A stretch of DNA of 64,000 nucleotides from contig NZ_CABVII010000014.1 of NCBI RefSeq assembly GCF_902497995.1, forward strand, positions 62,001 through 126,000, given 5' to 3'. A program made the position numbers and the translations under genes. The stretch comes from Pseudomonas fluorescens (GTDB lineage: Bacteria; Pseudomonadota; Gammaproteobacteria; Pseudomonadales; Pseudomonadaceae). A model generated the notes under the pieces. That model did not search any database, was not told the DNA's origin, and worked only from the letters and a program-made list of their open reading frames with translations. Of this stretch, positions 25,442-34,819 are shown piece by piece (positions within the stretch are counted from its first letter, which is position 1; each line of letters begins with the position of its first letter).

Positions 25442-26619
25442 AAGGCTAGATCCTCAGGTGTGAATGTCATCTTGAATGAACGATAGGGAGCGAAATCGCT
25501 TGGCTTCATTCCCTGCATTTCTGTCAAACGTCCAATATTCTTGACCGCTGCTACTGCCGAAGCGTCAAACGGACCATCGCCACTGGACCTGGCGACACTG
25601 ACCGACGCCAATGTACCGTCCGGCAACATGCCGATTTGCAGCACGACCGTCATGCCTTTGCGTGCCGAAGGTGGACGAGCCCAGCCTTCTGCTGCGCGAG
25701 CACGAATCAGATCATCGAAACTGCCGGCGACTTCGTCACCCAGCTCATCCGCCAAGGCCTGCTGACGCTGCGGCGTGTCGGAAAGCAAATCTGCCAGGGC
25801 CTGAGCCTTTTTGTCTTCGGCAGATTTACGTGCCGCTTCCTGCGACTTCTTCTTCGCAGCATCGGCAGCAGCTTTCTTCTTCGCGTCTTCGGCGACTTTC
25901 TTCTTCGCCTCTTCAGCTTCAGACTTTTTCTTGGCGTCTTCCGCGGCTTTCTTCTTCGCGTCTTCGACGATCTTTTTCTTGGCTTCTTCAGCAGCCGCTT
26001 TCTTGGCTTCTTCAGCAGCCGCTTTCTTCGCTTCTTCAGCGGCCGCTTTCTTGGCCTCTTCTTCAGCCGCTTTCTTGGCTTGTTCTTCAGATTTCTTCTT
26101 GGCTATATCAGCCAATTGTTTCTCTTCGGCCTTTTTGGCTTCGGCGGTCTTCTTCGCTTCATCGGCCTTCTTGGCTTCGGCGGTCTTCTTCGCTTCATCG
26201 GCCTTCTTGGCTTCATCGGCTTTCTCGGCTTCATCAGCCTTTTTTGCCTCTTCCGCTTTCTTCGTCTCGTCGGCCTTCTTGGATTCTTCGGCTTTTTGAG
26301 CCGCATCTTCCTTCTTTTGTTCCGCGGCCTTGATCGCTTCCTGTTCGATCTTTTTCTGTTCCATCTGTTCGACTTCGGTCTGGCGCGCGGCGGATTTCTT
26401 CGCCTCACCCGCAATCTTCTGATTGGTCTGGGTGGTCGCCTGACTTTTCGATTTCAGTTGGTACAGGGTCGCCTGGACAATCGGCTTGGCCGGCGGCAGT
26501 TCCGGTGTGAAGGCAAAACTGACGAACAGCATGCCAAAAACCAGCACGTGCAAGACAAGCGCCCAGACACTAGGCCAGAAATAGCTTTCGGAGGCGGACG
26601 GCTCTCGCAATTGCTGCAT
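25438..26619 (-). CDS. tolA: Tol-Pal energy-transducing protein TolA
   Basis: A single-pass inner-membrane protein that couples TolQR proton flow to the outer membrane. The 393 residues have a membrane span near 15-35 (VWALVLHVLVFGMLFVSFAF), a long Lys/Ala/Glu-rich helical domain II (about 55-280, repeats of the KKADEA and KKAAAEEA kind), and the globular C-terminal domain III (RARAAEGWARPPSARKGM onward). The repetitive DNA at 25850-26300 reflects domain II and is a likely site of length variation. It overlaps tolR and tolB. Confidence 0.96.
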   Translation of the reverse strand: MQQLREPSASESYFWPSVWALVLHVLVFGMLFVSFAFTPELPPAKPIVQATLYQLKSKSQATTQTNQKIAGEAKKSAARQTEVEQMEQKKIEQEAIKAAEQKKEDAAQKAEESKKADETKKAEEAKKADEAEKADEAKKADEAKKTAEAKKADEAKKTAEAKKAEEKQLADIAKKKSEEQAKKAAEEEAKKAAAEEAKKAAAEEAKKAAAEEAKKKIVEDAKKKAAEDAKKKSEAEEAKKKVAEDAKKKAAADAAKKKSQEAARKSAEDKKAQALADLLSDTPQRQQALADELGDEVAGSFDDLIRARAAEGWARPPSARKGMTVVLQIGMLPDGTLASVSVARSSGDGPFDASAVAAVKNIGRLTEMQGMKPSDFAPYRSFKMTFTPEDLAL

Positions 26620-27080
26620 CAGGGTGCCTCGGTAATCAAGCCAACATTACCGACCCCGGCTTTCTGCAACCCGCCCATGGCACCCATGACGGCACCGTAA
26701 TCGACGGTCTTGTCGCCGCGAATGAACACCTGGGTGCGCTTGCCGCCTTCGGTACCGGCGCGAATGATCTTGGTCACCGCGCTGGTCATCTGCGGCAAGG
26801 TCATGGCCTTGTCCTGCTGCTTTTCGGTGTCGACTTCGCTGCCAAGGTTCCAGTAATAGGTCTTGTCAGCCTTGATCGAAATGGTCAGGACCTGGGTGTT
26901 GTTGTCCTGCGGCAAGGCTTCGCTGGAAACCTTGGGCAGATCAACTTTCACGCCCTGATTGAGCATCGGCGCGGTCACCATGAAGATGACCAGCAGTACC
27001 AGCATCACGTCGATGTAAGGCACTACGTTCATCTCGGCGACCGGCTTGCGCTTTTTGCGAGCTCGAGCGATTAAAGCCAT
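26619..27080 (-). CDS. tolR: Tol-Pal system protein TolR
   Basis: ExbD/TolR-family stator component with TolQ. The 153 residues have an N-terminal basic stretch, one transmembrane helix carrying the conserved Asp (NVVPYIDVMLVLLVIFMVTAP), and a periplasmic domain with VFIRGDKTVDYGAVM. The start overlaps nothing upstream and lies 14 bp after tolQ; its stop shares a base with the tolA start. Confidence 0.96.
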   Translation of the reverse strand: MALIARARKKRKPVAEMNVVPYIDVMLVLLVIFMVTAPMLNQGVKVDLPKVSSEALPQDNNTQVLTISIKADKTYYWNLGSEVDTEKQQDKAMTLPQMTSAVTKIIRAGTEGGKRTQVFIRGDKTVDYGAVMGAMGGLQKAGVGNVGLITEAP

Positions 27081-27094
27081 TGGAAATTACCTGC

Positions 27095-27790
27095 TTATTC
27101 TTCGCTGGTGTGCACTTTGCGGTGCAGGATCGCCTGGAATTCATCGGCGAAGGTGTAGTAACGGCCCAGCAGGGTCTCGCTGCGGGCAGCAAAACGGTTG
27201 TAAGCGATGACGGCCGGGATCGCGGCAAACAGGCCGATCGCAGTGGCGATCAGTGCTTCGGCAATGCCTGGAGCCACAGTGGCCAGGGTCGCTTGCTGGG
27301 CAGTCGCCAGGCCACGGAAGGAGTTCATGATGCCCCAGACCGTACCGAACAGACCGATGTACGGGCTGACGGAGCCGACGGTGGCGAGGAACGGCAGGCT
27401 CTGCTCGAGTTTTTCTTCTTCACGGGAAATGGCGACGCGCATGGCACGGGCCACGCCTTCCATGACCGCTTCCGGATCGACGCCAGACTGCTGACGCAGA
27501 CGGGAGAACTCCTTGAAACCGGCACGAAAGATCTGCTCGACGCCCGAATCCGGGTCAGGGTTGCTGCCCGCCTGGCGGTAGAGCTTGGACAAATCGATGC
27601 CCGACCAGAAACGCTCCTCGAAGCTCTCCAGGGCACGTCGACCGGCGCGCAACAAGTTGCTGCGCTGAAAGATCATGATCCATGAGGTCACCGATGCGGC
27701 TACCAGGATCAGCATTACCAGTTGCACCACGATACTGGCATTGCTGACCAGGCTCCACATGGAGGAATGGTCGACGACGTTAGCTTCCAC
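27095..27790 (-). CDS. tolQ: Tol-Pal system proton channel TolQ
   Basis: A MotA/TolQ/ExbB-family inner-membrane protein forming the proton channel with TolR. The 231 residues have a first span LVMLILVAASVTSWIMIFQ, and C-terminal spans within TVGSVSPYIGLFGTVWGIM and IGLFAAIPAVIAYN. The start overlaps the ybgC stop by 11 bp, so the operon begins with ybgC. Confidence 0.96.
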   Translation of the reverse strand: MEANVVDHSSMWSLVSNASIVVQLVMLILVAASVTSWIMIFQRSNLLRAGRRALESFEERFWSGIDLSKLYRQAGSNPDPDSGVEQIFRAGFKEFSRLRQQSGVDPEAVMEGVARAMRVAISREEEKLEQSLPFLATVGSVSPYIGLFGTVWGIMNSFRGLATAQQATLATVAPGIAEALIATAIGLFAAIPAVIAYNRFAARSETLLGRYYTFADEFQAILHRKVHTSEE

Positions 27791-28247
27791 GCTTTATCTC
27801 CTGCTTTGAGTGTGTACCCGCGCCGCTCACGTCGGCAAAGGCCGTACGTAGAGCTTCGGGAATGGCCCGGGGTTTTAAACTGTCAGTGCGCACACAGGCC
27901 ACCAGAAACTGCCCTTCGCAGAGCAGCACATTATCCGTAGCCCGCCTGACCTGCTGCTTGAAGCGCAGGCTGGCACGGTTCAATTCGATTACCTCGGCGT
28001 TTACCAGCAGTTCGTCGTCCAGTCGCGCCGGCGCGTGGTAACGCGCTTCGCTGGAATGCACGACAAACAACAGGTCCTCACCTGCCAGCGCCGACTGGGC
28101 AAAGCCCAGCTCCCGGAGCCGCTCGGTTCGAGCCCGTTCCATAAACTTGAGGTAATTGACGTAATACACGATGCCGCCCGCATCGGTGTCCTCGTAATAA
28201 ACGCGACAACGAAATGCGAAAGGCTCAAGCCCGTTTTGCGCGCGCAT
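27780..28247 (-). CDS. ybgC: Acyl-CoA thioesterase YbgC (hot-dog fold, Tol-Pal associated)
   Basis: A 4-hydroxybenzoyl-CoA-type thioesterase that hydrolyses acyl-CoA or acyl-ACP; its role in Tol-Pal is unclear. The 155 residues have the active-site strand-helix motif YYEDTDAGGIVYYVNYLKFMERARTE with the catalytic Asp. GAGGAG lies about 13 nt before ATG 28247. It is the first gene of the tol-pal operon, downstream of ruvB. Confidence 0.94.
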   Translation of the reverse strand: MRAQNGLEPFAFRCRVYYEDTDAGGIVYYVNYLKFMERARTERLRELGFAQSALAGEDLLFVVHSSEARYHAPARLDDELLVNAEVIELNRASLRFKQQVRRATDNVLLCEGQFLVACVRTDSLKPRAIPEALRTAFADVSGAGTHSKQEIKRGS

Positions 28248-28374
28248 ACTCTAGTGCTTACTCCTCAGGTTGCCAATCCGGCCAGGCAACTGTTTTTCAT
28301 TGTTCTGCGGCTTTCTCGCGAAAGTACGGTCCTAGGACAGCACAATGCCCGAAAATTCAACGCGCAAAAGTTAA

Positions 28375-29436
<1,062 letters not shown>

Positions 29437-30051
29437 TTAAATCATTCCCTTCAGGGCACGACGAATCATGTCTTCACTGCTCAAACCTTTCTCCTTGATC
29501 GCGGAAATCGCCTTGCTGGCTTCCTGCGGCTTGTAGCCCAGGGAAATCAGCGCGCTGACCGCGTCATTTTCGGCGGTGGCGACCGGAGCCACATCTGGCC
29601 CGCCCGGCTGGTTTGGCACCAGGGCGAACATCGCCGGTACCGTTTCCCAGGCCTTGAAGCGGTCCTTGAGTTCCACCAGCAAACGCTCGGCCGTCTTCTT
29701 GCCCACGCCCGGCACCTTGGTCAGGGCCGAGGTGTCCTGGGACTGCACGCAACGCACCAGCTCATCGACTTCCAGACTCGACATCAAGGCCAGGGCCAGT
29801 TTCGGGCCTACACCATTGAGACGGATCAACTCGCGAAAAAAGTCTCGCTCACGCTTGCCGAAGAAGCCATAGAGTAACTGCGCGTCTTCGCGTACGACTA
29901 AATGGGTGTGCAAGGTCAGCGGTTCACCGACCGACGGCAAGCGATACAGCGTGGTCATGGGCACTTCCAGCTCATAGCCCAGACCATTTACATCCAGAAT
30001 CAGGTGCGGCGGCTGTTTCTCAGCCAGGGTGCCGCGCAAGCGTCCAATCAC
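29437..30051 (-). CDS. ruvA: Holliday junction DNA helicase subunit RuvA
   Basis: Binds four-way junctions as a tetramer and recruits RuvB. The 204 residues comprise an OB-fold domain I (MIGRLRGTLAEKQPPHLIL), tandem helix-hairpin-helix motifs (LNGVGPKLALALMS and VPGVGKKTAERLLVELKDR), a flexible linker and a C-terminal RuvB-binding domain III (ALISLGYKPQEASKAISAI). It is downstream of ruvC with an intervening strong hairpin. Confidence 0.97.
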   Translation of the reverse strand: MIGRLRGTLAEKQPPHLILDVNGLGYELEVPMTTLYRLPSVGEPLTLHTHLVVREDAQLLYGFFGKRERDFFRELIRLNGVGPKLALALMSSLEVDELVRCVQSQDTSALTKVPGVGKKTAERLLVELKDRFKAWETVPAMFALVPNQPGGPDVAPVATAENDAVSALISLGYKPQEASKAISAIKEKGLSSEDMIRRALKGMI

Positions 30052-30102
30052 GTTTCAGATCCTTGAGCGTTGGCCAGATCGGTGCTGGCGACTGACAGAA
30101 CA

Positions 30103-30138
30103 AGGGGTTTGCGCCGACGACCCAGGCGCAAAACCCCT
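30103..30138 (-). other. Strong hairpin in the ruvC-ruvA spacer
   Basis: AGGGGTTTGCGCC (30103-30115) and GGCGCAAAACCCCT (30125-30138) pair along 13 bp with a single bulge and a 9-nt loop. Read on the minus strand it follows ruvC and is not followed by a long T run, so it is more likely an attenuator or mRNA-processing structure than a full terminator. Confidence 0.6.
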
Positions 30139-30167
30139 CACTCCATAAAAAATGATTGCTGATGCTA

Positions 30168-30692
30168 TCAGAGACGCAGGCGCCCGCCACGACTGCGCGC
30201 GGAGCCCAAGCCATGAGGTAACAGGCTGGAACGGGTGTGAGCATGGCAAATGGCAATGGCCAGGGCGTCCGAGGCATCGATTTGCGGCTTGCTGGTCAAT
30301 TTCAGCATGTGCATGACCATCATCTGCACCTGCTCTTTATTGGCCGCGCCGGTGCCGGTCACGGCCTGCTTGACCTGGGTGGCGGTGTATTCGGCGATTT
30401 CCAGGTTTTCTTCGGCGCCGGCAACAATGGCTGCACCGCGAGCCTGGCCGAGTTTCAACGCCGAGTCGGCGTTGCGCGCCATGAACACCTTTTCGATGCC
30501 CATGGTCACCGGGCCGTAGGTCTGGATGACTTCACGCACGCTGCGATAAACGATTTGCAGGCGCTCGTGCAACTCGCCGGAACCGGTGCGGATGCAGCCC
30601 GACGCCACGTACACGCAGCCGCGCCCGGTATCGCATACCACGCCATACCCGGTGATGCGCGAACCGGGGTCGATACCAAGAATTAAAGTCAT
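30168..30692 (-). CDS. ruvC: Holliday junction resolvase RuvC
   Basis: An endonuclease that cleaves Holliday junctions symmetrically. ATG 30692 gives 174 residues starting MTLILGIDPGSRITGYG, where the Asp in GIDPG is catalytic; the upstream in-frame extension crosses a REP element and is not credible. Other active-site acidic residues lie in GIEKVFMARN and in IDASDALAIAICH. It is followed by ruvA and ruvB, and preceded by yebC. Confidence 0.97.
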   Translation of the reverse strand: MTLILGIDPGSRITGYGVVCDTGRGCVYVASGCIRTGSGELHERLQIVYRSVREVIQTYGPVTMGIEKVFMARNADSALKLGQARGAAIVAGAEENLEIAEYTATQVKQAVTGTGAANKEQVQMMVMHMLKLTSKPQIDASDALAIAICHAHTRSSLLPHGLGSARSRGGRLRL

Positions 30693-30740
30693 AACGCCTG
30701 CGGGTTCAGAAAAAACACGGTATTCAATACACGAATAACA

Positions 30741-30834
30741 AATGTGGGAGCGGGCTTGCTCGCGAATACGGTTCCACATTCAGCAACAATGTTGCCTGAA
30801 AATCCGCATTCGCGAGCAAGCCCGCTCCCACATT
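30741..30834. repeat. REP doublet between ruvC and yebC
   Basis: AATGTGGGAGCGGGCTTGCT with CGCGAATACGG is mirrored by GCATTCGCGAGCAAGCCCGC and TCCCACATT. It separates yebC from ruvC on the minus strand. Confidence 0.93.
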
Positions 30835-30849
30835 GAATAATAGTTGCCC

Positions 30850-31596
30850 TTATCCGAGCTGTGCGGCCACTGACTCTGGAATGTCGGCATTGGAATAGAC
30901 GTTCTGCACATCATCCAGGTCTTCGAGCATGTCGATCAGCTTGAGCACCTTCTCGGCGCCTTCCAGGTCCAGCTCGGCACTGGTGGTCGGCAGCATGACG
31001 ATTTCCGCGTCATCACCTTTGAAACCGGCGGCTTCCAGGGCGTTACGCACCGAGTAGAAACCGGCGAACGAGGTGAACACGTCGATGGACCCGTCTGCGT
31101 GGGCGACAACGTCATCGGCATCGGCTTCCATGGCCGCTTCCATCAGCGCGTCTTCATCGACGCCCGGCGCGAAGGAGATCTGCCCCTTGCGCTCGAACAG
31201 ATAAGCCACCGAACCGTCGGTCCCGAGGTTGCCGCCGCACTTGCTGAACGCGTGGCGAACAGCGGCTGCGGTGCGGTTACGGTTGTCGGTCATGCACTCG
31301 ACCATCACCGCCACGCCGCCCGGGCCATAGCCTTCGTAGGTCAGCTCGACCATGTCGTCGGTGTCGGCAGCACCGGCACCACGGGCCACCGCGCGATCGA
31401 TGATGTCGCGGCTCATGTTTGCACCGAGAGCCTTGTCCAGGGCCAGACGCAAACGCGGGTTGGAGCCCGGATCACCACCACCCTGACGGGCAGCGACAGT
31501 CAGCTCACGAATCCACTTGGTGAAAATCTTGCCCTTCTTGGCATCCTGACGTTCTTTGCGGTGCTTGATGTTCGCCCACTTGGAATGACCCGCCAT
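30850..31596 (-). CDS. yebC: YebC/PmpR family protein
   Basis: A widespread cytoplasmic protein described as a transcriptional regulator (PmpR, acting on pqsR in P. aeruginosa) and, more recently, as a ribosome-acting translation factor. ATG 31596 gives 248 residues starting MAGHSKWANIKHRKERQDAK, the invariant family N-terminus; the open frame upstream is not conserved. Further motifs are RLALDKALGANMSRDIIDRA and YEGYGPGGVAVMVECMTDN. It lies upstream of ruvC, as in P. aeruginosa. Confidence 0.95.
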   Translation of the reverse strand: MAGHSKWANIKHRKERQDAKKGKIFTKWIRELTVAARQGGGDPGSNPRLRLALDKALGANMSRDIIDRAVARGAGAADTDDMVELTYEGYGPGGVAVMVECMTDNRNRTAAAVRHAFSKCGGNLGTDGSVAYLFERKGQISFAPGVDEDALMEAAMEADADDVVAHADGSIDVFTSFAGFYSVRNALEAAGFKGDDAEIVMLPTTSAELDLEGAEKVLKLIDMLEDLDDVQNVYSNADIPESVAAQLG

Positions 31597-31676
31597 ATCT
31601 CGCTCCGAATTCTCTTTGAAACATTGCCCGCCACGCCATGACGCGCCAGCCGGCAAACAAAAATCTCGACCTGCCT

Positions 31677-31707
31677 ATAAAGAAAGGGCGCACCCGTAGA
31701 TGCGCCC
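31677..31707 (-). terminator. Terminator downstream of aspS
   Basis: On the minus strand GGGCGCA, loop TCTACGGG, TGCGCCC then TTTCTTTA, 13 nt past the aspS stop. The stem is 7 bp and GC-rich. Confidence 0.75.
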
Positions 31708-31719
31708 ACAAGGTCAGCC

Positions 31720-33495
31720 TTACTCAGCCTTAGGCGTTTCGCGCAGACGAATGTGCAGTTCGCGCAATGCCTTGGCATCGACCACACCCGGTGCCTGAGT
31801 CATGACGCACGCCGCGCTCTGGGTTTTCGGGAAGGCGATCACTTCGCGGATCGATTGGGCGCCGGTCATCAGCATCACCAGACGGTCCAGACCGAAGGCC
31901 AGGCCACCGTGCGGCGGCGCGCCGTATTTCAGGGCGTCGAGCAGGAAGCCGAATTTCTCTTCCTGTTCCGCTTCGCTGATACCCAGCAGACGGAACACCG
32001 ACTGTTGCATTTCCTTGCGGTGGATACGGATCGAACCGCCACCCAGTTCGGTGCCGTTCAGCACCATGTCGTAGGCACGGGACAGCGCGGTCGCCGGGTT
32101 GGCTTCCAGTTCTTCCGGGGTGCACTTCGGCGCGGTGAACGGGTGGTGCAAGGCGGAGAAGCTGCCGTCGTCGTTCTCTTCGAACATCGGGAAGTCGACG
32201 ACCCACATCGGCGCCCACTTGCAGGTCAGCAGGTCCAGGTCGTTGCCGACCTTGATCCGCAGCGCGCCCAGGGCTTCGCTGACGATCTTGGCTTTGTCCG
32301 CACCGAAGAACACGATGTCGCCGTCAACCGCGCCAACGCGATCGAGGATCACATTGAGGTTGGCTTCAGGGATGTTCTTGACGATAGGCGACTGCAGGCC
32401 TTCGACGCCCTTCGCGCGCTCGTTGACCTTGATGTACGCCAGGCCCTTGGCACCGTAGATGCCGACGAACTTGGTGTAGTCGTCGATCTGCTTGCGCGGC
32501 ATGCTCGCGGCGCCTGGAACGCGCAGGGCGGCAATACGGCATTTCGGGTCGTTGGCCGGGCCGCTGAACACCTTGAAGTCGACTTCTTTAAGCTGGTCGG
32601 CAACGTCAACCAGTTCCAGCGGGTTACGCAGGTCTGGCTTGTCGGAACCGTAACGGCGCATGGCTTCTTCGAAGGTCATGTGCGGGAATTCACCGAACTC
32701 CAGATCCAGCACTTCCTTGAACAGGTTGCGGATCATTTGCTCGGTGATGCCCATGATCTCTTTTTCATCGAGGAAGCTGGTCTCGATGTCGATCTGGGTG
32801 AATTCCGGCTGGCGGTCAGCCCGCAGGTCTTCGTCACGGAAGCACTTGGCGATCTGGTAGTAGCGGTCGAAGCCGGCGACCATCAGCAGTTGCTTGAACA
32901 GCTGTGGCGATTGCGGCAAGGCGAAGAAGGAACCGGCGTGGGTACGGCTCGGCACCAGGTAGTCACGAGCGCCTTCCGGGGTGGCACGGGTCAGGATCGG
33001 CGTCTCGACGTCGAGGAAGCCGTTCTCGTCCAGGAAGCGACGGATACTGGTGGTCATGCGCGAACGCAGACGCAGCTTCTCGAGCATTTCCGGGCGACGC
33101 AGGTCGAGGAAACGATAGCGCAGGCGGGTTTCTTCGCCGACGTCGGAGAACTCGTTGAGCGGGAACGGTGGGGTTTCCGCTTCGTTCAGCACTTCCAGTT
33201 CGTAACCCAGCACTTCGATCATGCCCGAGGCCATGTTGGCGTTGGTGGCACCGGCCGGACGCAGGCGCACCTTGCCGGTGACCTTGACCACGTACTCGCT
33301 GCGCACGCGGTCGGCGACGGCGAAGGTTTCAGCGCGGTCCGGGTCGAACACCACCTGGGCCAGACCATCACGATCACGGATATCGAGGAAAATCACCCCA
33401 CCGTGGTCACGGCGACGGTGAACCCAGCCGCAAAGGGTAATTTCCTGGCCTTCCAGGCTTTCGTTCAGTTGGCCGCAATAATGGCTGCGCATCAT
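31720..33495 (-). CDS. aspS: Aspartyl-tRNA synthetase (probably non-discriminating)
   Basis: Class II synthetase charging tRNA-Asp. ATG 33495 gives 591 residues, starting MMRSHYCGQLNESLEGQEIT, matching the usual Pseudomonas length; an upstream start at 33546 has no support. It contains an OB-fold (WVHRRRDHGGVIFLDIRDRD), motif 2 (CFRDEDLRADRQPEFTQID), a GAD insertion domain and motif 3 (GLAFGLDRLVMLMTG). Pseudomonas AspRS also charges tRNA-Asn for GatCAB transamidation; this is known of the genus, not shown here. Confidence 0.97.
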   Translation of the reverse strand: MMRSHYCGQLNESLEGQEITLCGWVHRRRDHGGVIFLDIRDRDGLAQVVFDPDRAETFAVADRVRSEYVVKVTGKVRLRPAGATNANMASGMIEVLGYELEVLNEAETPPFPLNEFSDVGEETRLRYRFLDLRRPEMLEKLRLRSRMTTSIRRFLDENGFLDVETPILTRATPEGARDYLVPSRTHAGSFFALPQSPQLFKQLLMVAGFDRYYQIAKCFRDEDLRADRQPEFTQIDIETSFLDEKEIMGITEQMIRNLFKEVLDLEFGEFPHMTFEEAMRRYGSDKPDLRNPLELVDVADQLKEVDFKVFSGPANDPKCRIAALRVPGAASMPRKQIDDYTKFVGIYGAKGLAYIKVNERAKGVEGLQSPIVKNIPEANLNVILDRVGAVDGDIVFFGADKAKIVSEALGALRIKVGNDLDLLTCKWAPMWVVDFPMFEENDDGSFSALHHPFTAPKCTPEELEANPATALSRAYDMVLNGTELGGGSIRIHRKEMQQSVFRLLGISEAEQEEKFGFLLDALKYGAPPHGGLAFGLDRLVMLMTGAQSIREVIAFPKTQSAACVMTQAPGVVDAKALRELHIRLRETPKAE

Positions 33496-33616
33496 GGTAG
33501 TGGTTCGCTTCTCGTAATTCGAAATTCGGTTGGAGACCTTGCTCATATCCTGCCCTTGTGAAAGGCGCCAGACGATGCAAGAGCTCGCACGTGTCGTTCA
33601 ATTCAGGTTCCAGACC

Positions 33617-33838
33617 CTAGTCAGCCTTGTCGCCGCCGGCCAGGTTCTTCTTCGAACCGGTCTTGAAATCGGTTTCGTACCAGCCGGTGCCGCTGAGGCG
33701 GAAGCCCGGCATGGACAGCATCTTCCTGAGCTCCGGCGCCTGGCAGGCAGGGCAGTCGACCAGCGGTGCTGCGCTGATCTTTTGAATGGCTTCCAACTGA
33801 TGACCACAGGAAGCACATTGATAGTCGTACATCGGCAT
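33617..33838 (-). CDS. FmdB-family zinc-ribbon protein
   Basis: A small putative regulatory protein: 73 residues starting MPMYDYQCASCGHQLEAIQK at ATG 33838. Four cysteines form the zinc ribbon: Cys8, Cys11, Cys29 and Cys32. The family (PF09723) has no firmly established function. It sits just upstream of aspS on the same strand (122 bp), an arrangement common in pseudomonads. Confidence 0.9.
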   Translation of the reverse strand: MPMYDYQCASCGHQLEAIQKISAAPLVDCPACQAPELRKMLSMPGFRLSGTGWYETDFKTGSKKNLAGGDKAD

Positions 33839-33974
33839 GGGGATTGTCTCGGCGATCAGATTGCTACCGCACACGCTGGGTTTTGCGGCAAAGAGCGGGA
33901 TTATATCCATTAAATGCAGCCTGTGCAGCCGTAAGACTGCACAGATCGACACTCGACGCATTCCACCGCCACCG

Positions 33975-34313
33975 CTAGGCCGTAGCCGGGCAATTTCCTT
34001 CCTTCTGGCTGTGCACCACACAAACAACCCGTACCAGTGCGCTGAAATTCTTCACCCCGCCGTGCCGCAGATGCACTTCACGGTCCACGTGAGACAGCAG
34101 CGCACTGATCGAGCAACGATTGATCCTGGCCATGTCGCCCAAAATATCCCAATAAACCTGTTCGAGCCGCAAACAGGTCGCAAAACCATTCAAACGCACT
34201 GACCGGGATAATGGCTGGGCCAGCCCCATATCGAATTCGCTGACAAATGGATCGATCCTTATATCCTTGGGTAGACCACCCCTTGCCTCGCTTTGCCTGC
34301 CTTCATTAACCAT
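33975..34313 (-). CDS. Small ribbon-helix-helix domain protein (RHH_4-like)
   Basis: A probable DNA-binding protein of 112 residues. ATG 34313 is chosen because AAAGGAG lies 10 nt upstream; the open frame extends upstream without a signal. The core SVRLNGFATCLRLEQVYWDIL, followed by GDMARINRCSISALLSHVDRE, fits the PF13467 pattern (ribbon strand, helix, helix). The C-terminus (LVRVVCVVHSQKEG) is short. The target is unknown. It lies between the FmdB gene and a divergent membrane cold-shock gene. Confidence 0.78.
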   Translation of the reverse strand: MVNEGRQSEARGGLPKDIRIDPFVSEFDMGLAQPLSRSVRLNGFATCLRLEQVYWDILGDMARINRCSISALLSHVDREVHLRHGGVKNFSALVRVVCVVHSQKEGNCPATA

Positions 34314-34819
34314 ACCGTTGACACTCCTTTGCCATGCCTGGTTTTTTATAAGAGCCCTGTTGCGATTCTTATAAAAACGCAGACGCAAAGTTATCTCCAG
34401 ATGACTTTATGACCATCAATGTAGGATAAGCCAACAGCTGAAGACAGATCATGGAGACCGTTCTGGTCAGAACGTTTTCCCACACAAGCTGGTGCCGCTA
34501 TCGATTGCCATGTGTTTCCCCTAAAGGTGATGAAATTCATCCGACATGTGCAGCACCACTCTAACAAGCCTGTCGCCGCACCGCAGCCCTGGATGCCCCG
34601 GCGACCGGCGACAAATCGTCCCCGGCGAACCGCTGGACTCCTTGATTTGAGTAGCCTGCGGCTTTGCTGTTAAATAGGCAGTGTGTCGTCGGCATCTATT
34701 TTTCCGGGTGCTGCGCATAGGCTGGTAGCGGGTACGTGTCCAACGCCTCTTATTGTTCTGAAGCGAACCGTGCTCCGTCAGCTCTTCCTTGTGATCCGTC
34801 TTAAAGTGAGTTAATCAAA
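34314..34819. other. 506-bp divergent intergenic region
   Basis: A non-coding stretch between the RHH gene (minus) and the membrane cold-shock-domain gene (plus). It must hold both promoters. A 7-2-7 inverted repeat CGTTCTG-GT-CAGAACG is at 34459-34474. The 100-150 nt before 34820 lack coding potential and are probably a long leader, as for other cold-shock genes. Small open frames here lack convincing starts. Confidence 0.5.

Noticed and set aside
25636..26700. Plus-strand frames rich in Phe/Leu or Ser/Ala opposite tolA
   Set aside because: They reflect the Lys/Ala/Glu repeat of TolA read backwards, not membrane proteins.
28265..28297. Hairpin plus T run between ruvB and ybgC (plus strand)
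   Set aside because: The T run is on the plus strand, where there is no transcript to end; the stem is imperfect.
31753..33561. 602-codon open frame antisense to aspS
   Set aside because: Shadow of AspRS; no motif or Shine-Dalgarno.
34521..34718. 65-codon minus-strand frame in the RHH/cold-shock spacer
   Set aside because: No Shine-Dalgarno or domain; lies in a probable 5' leader.
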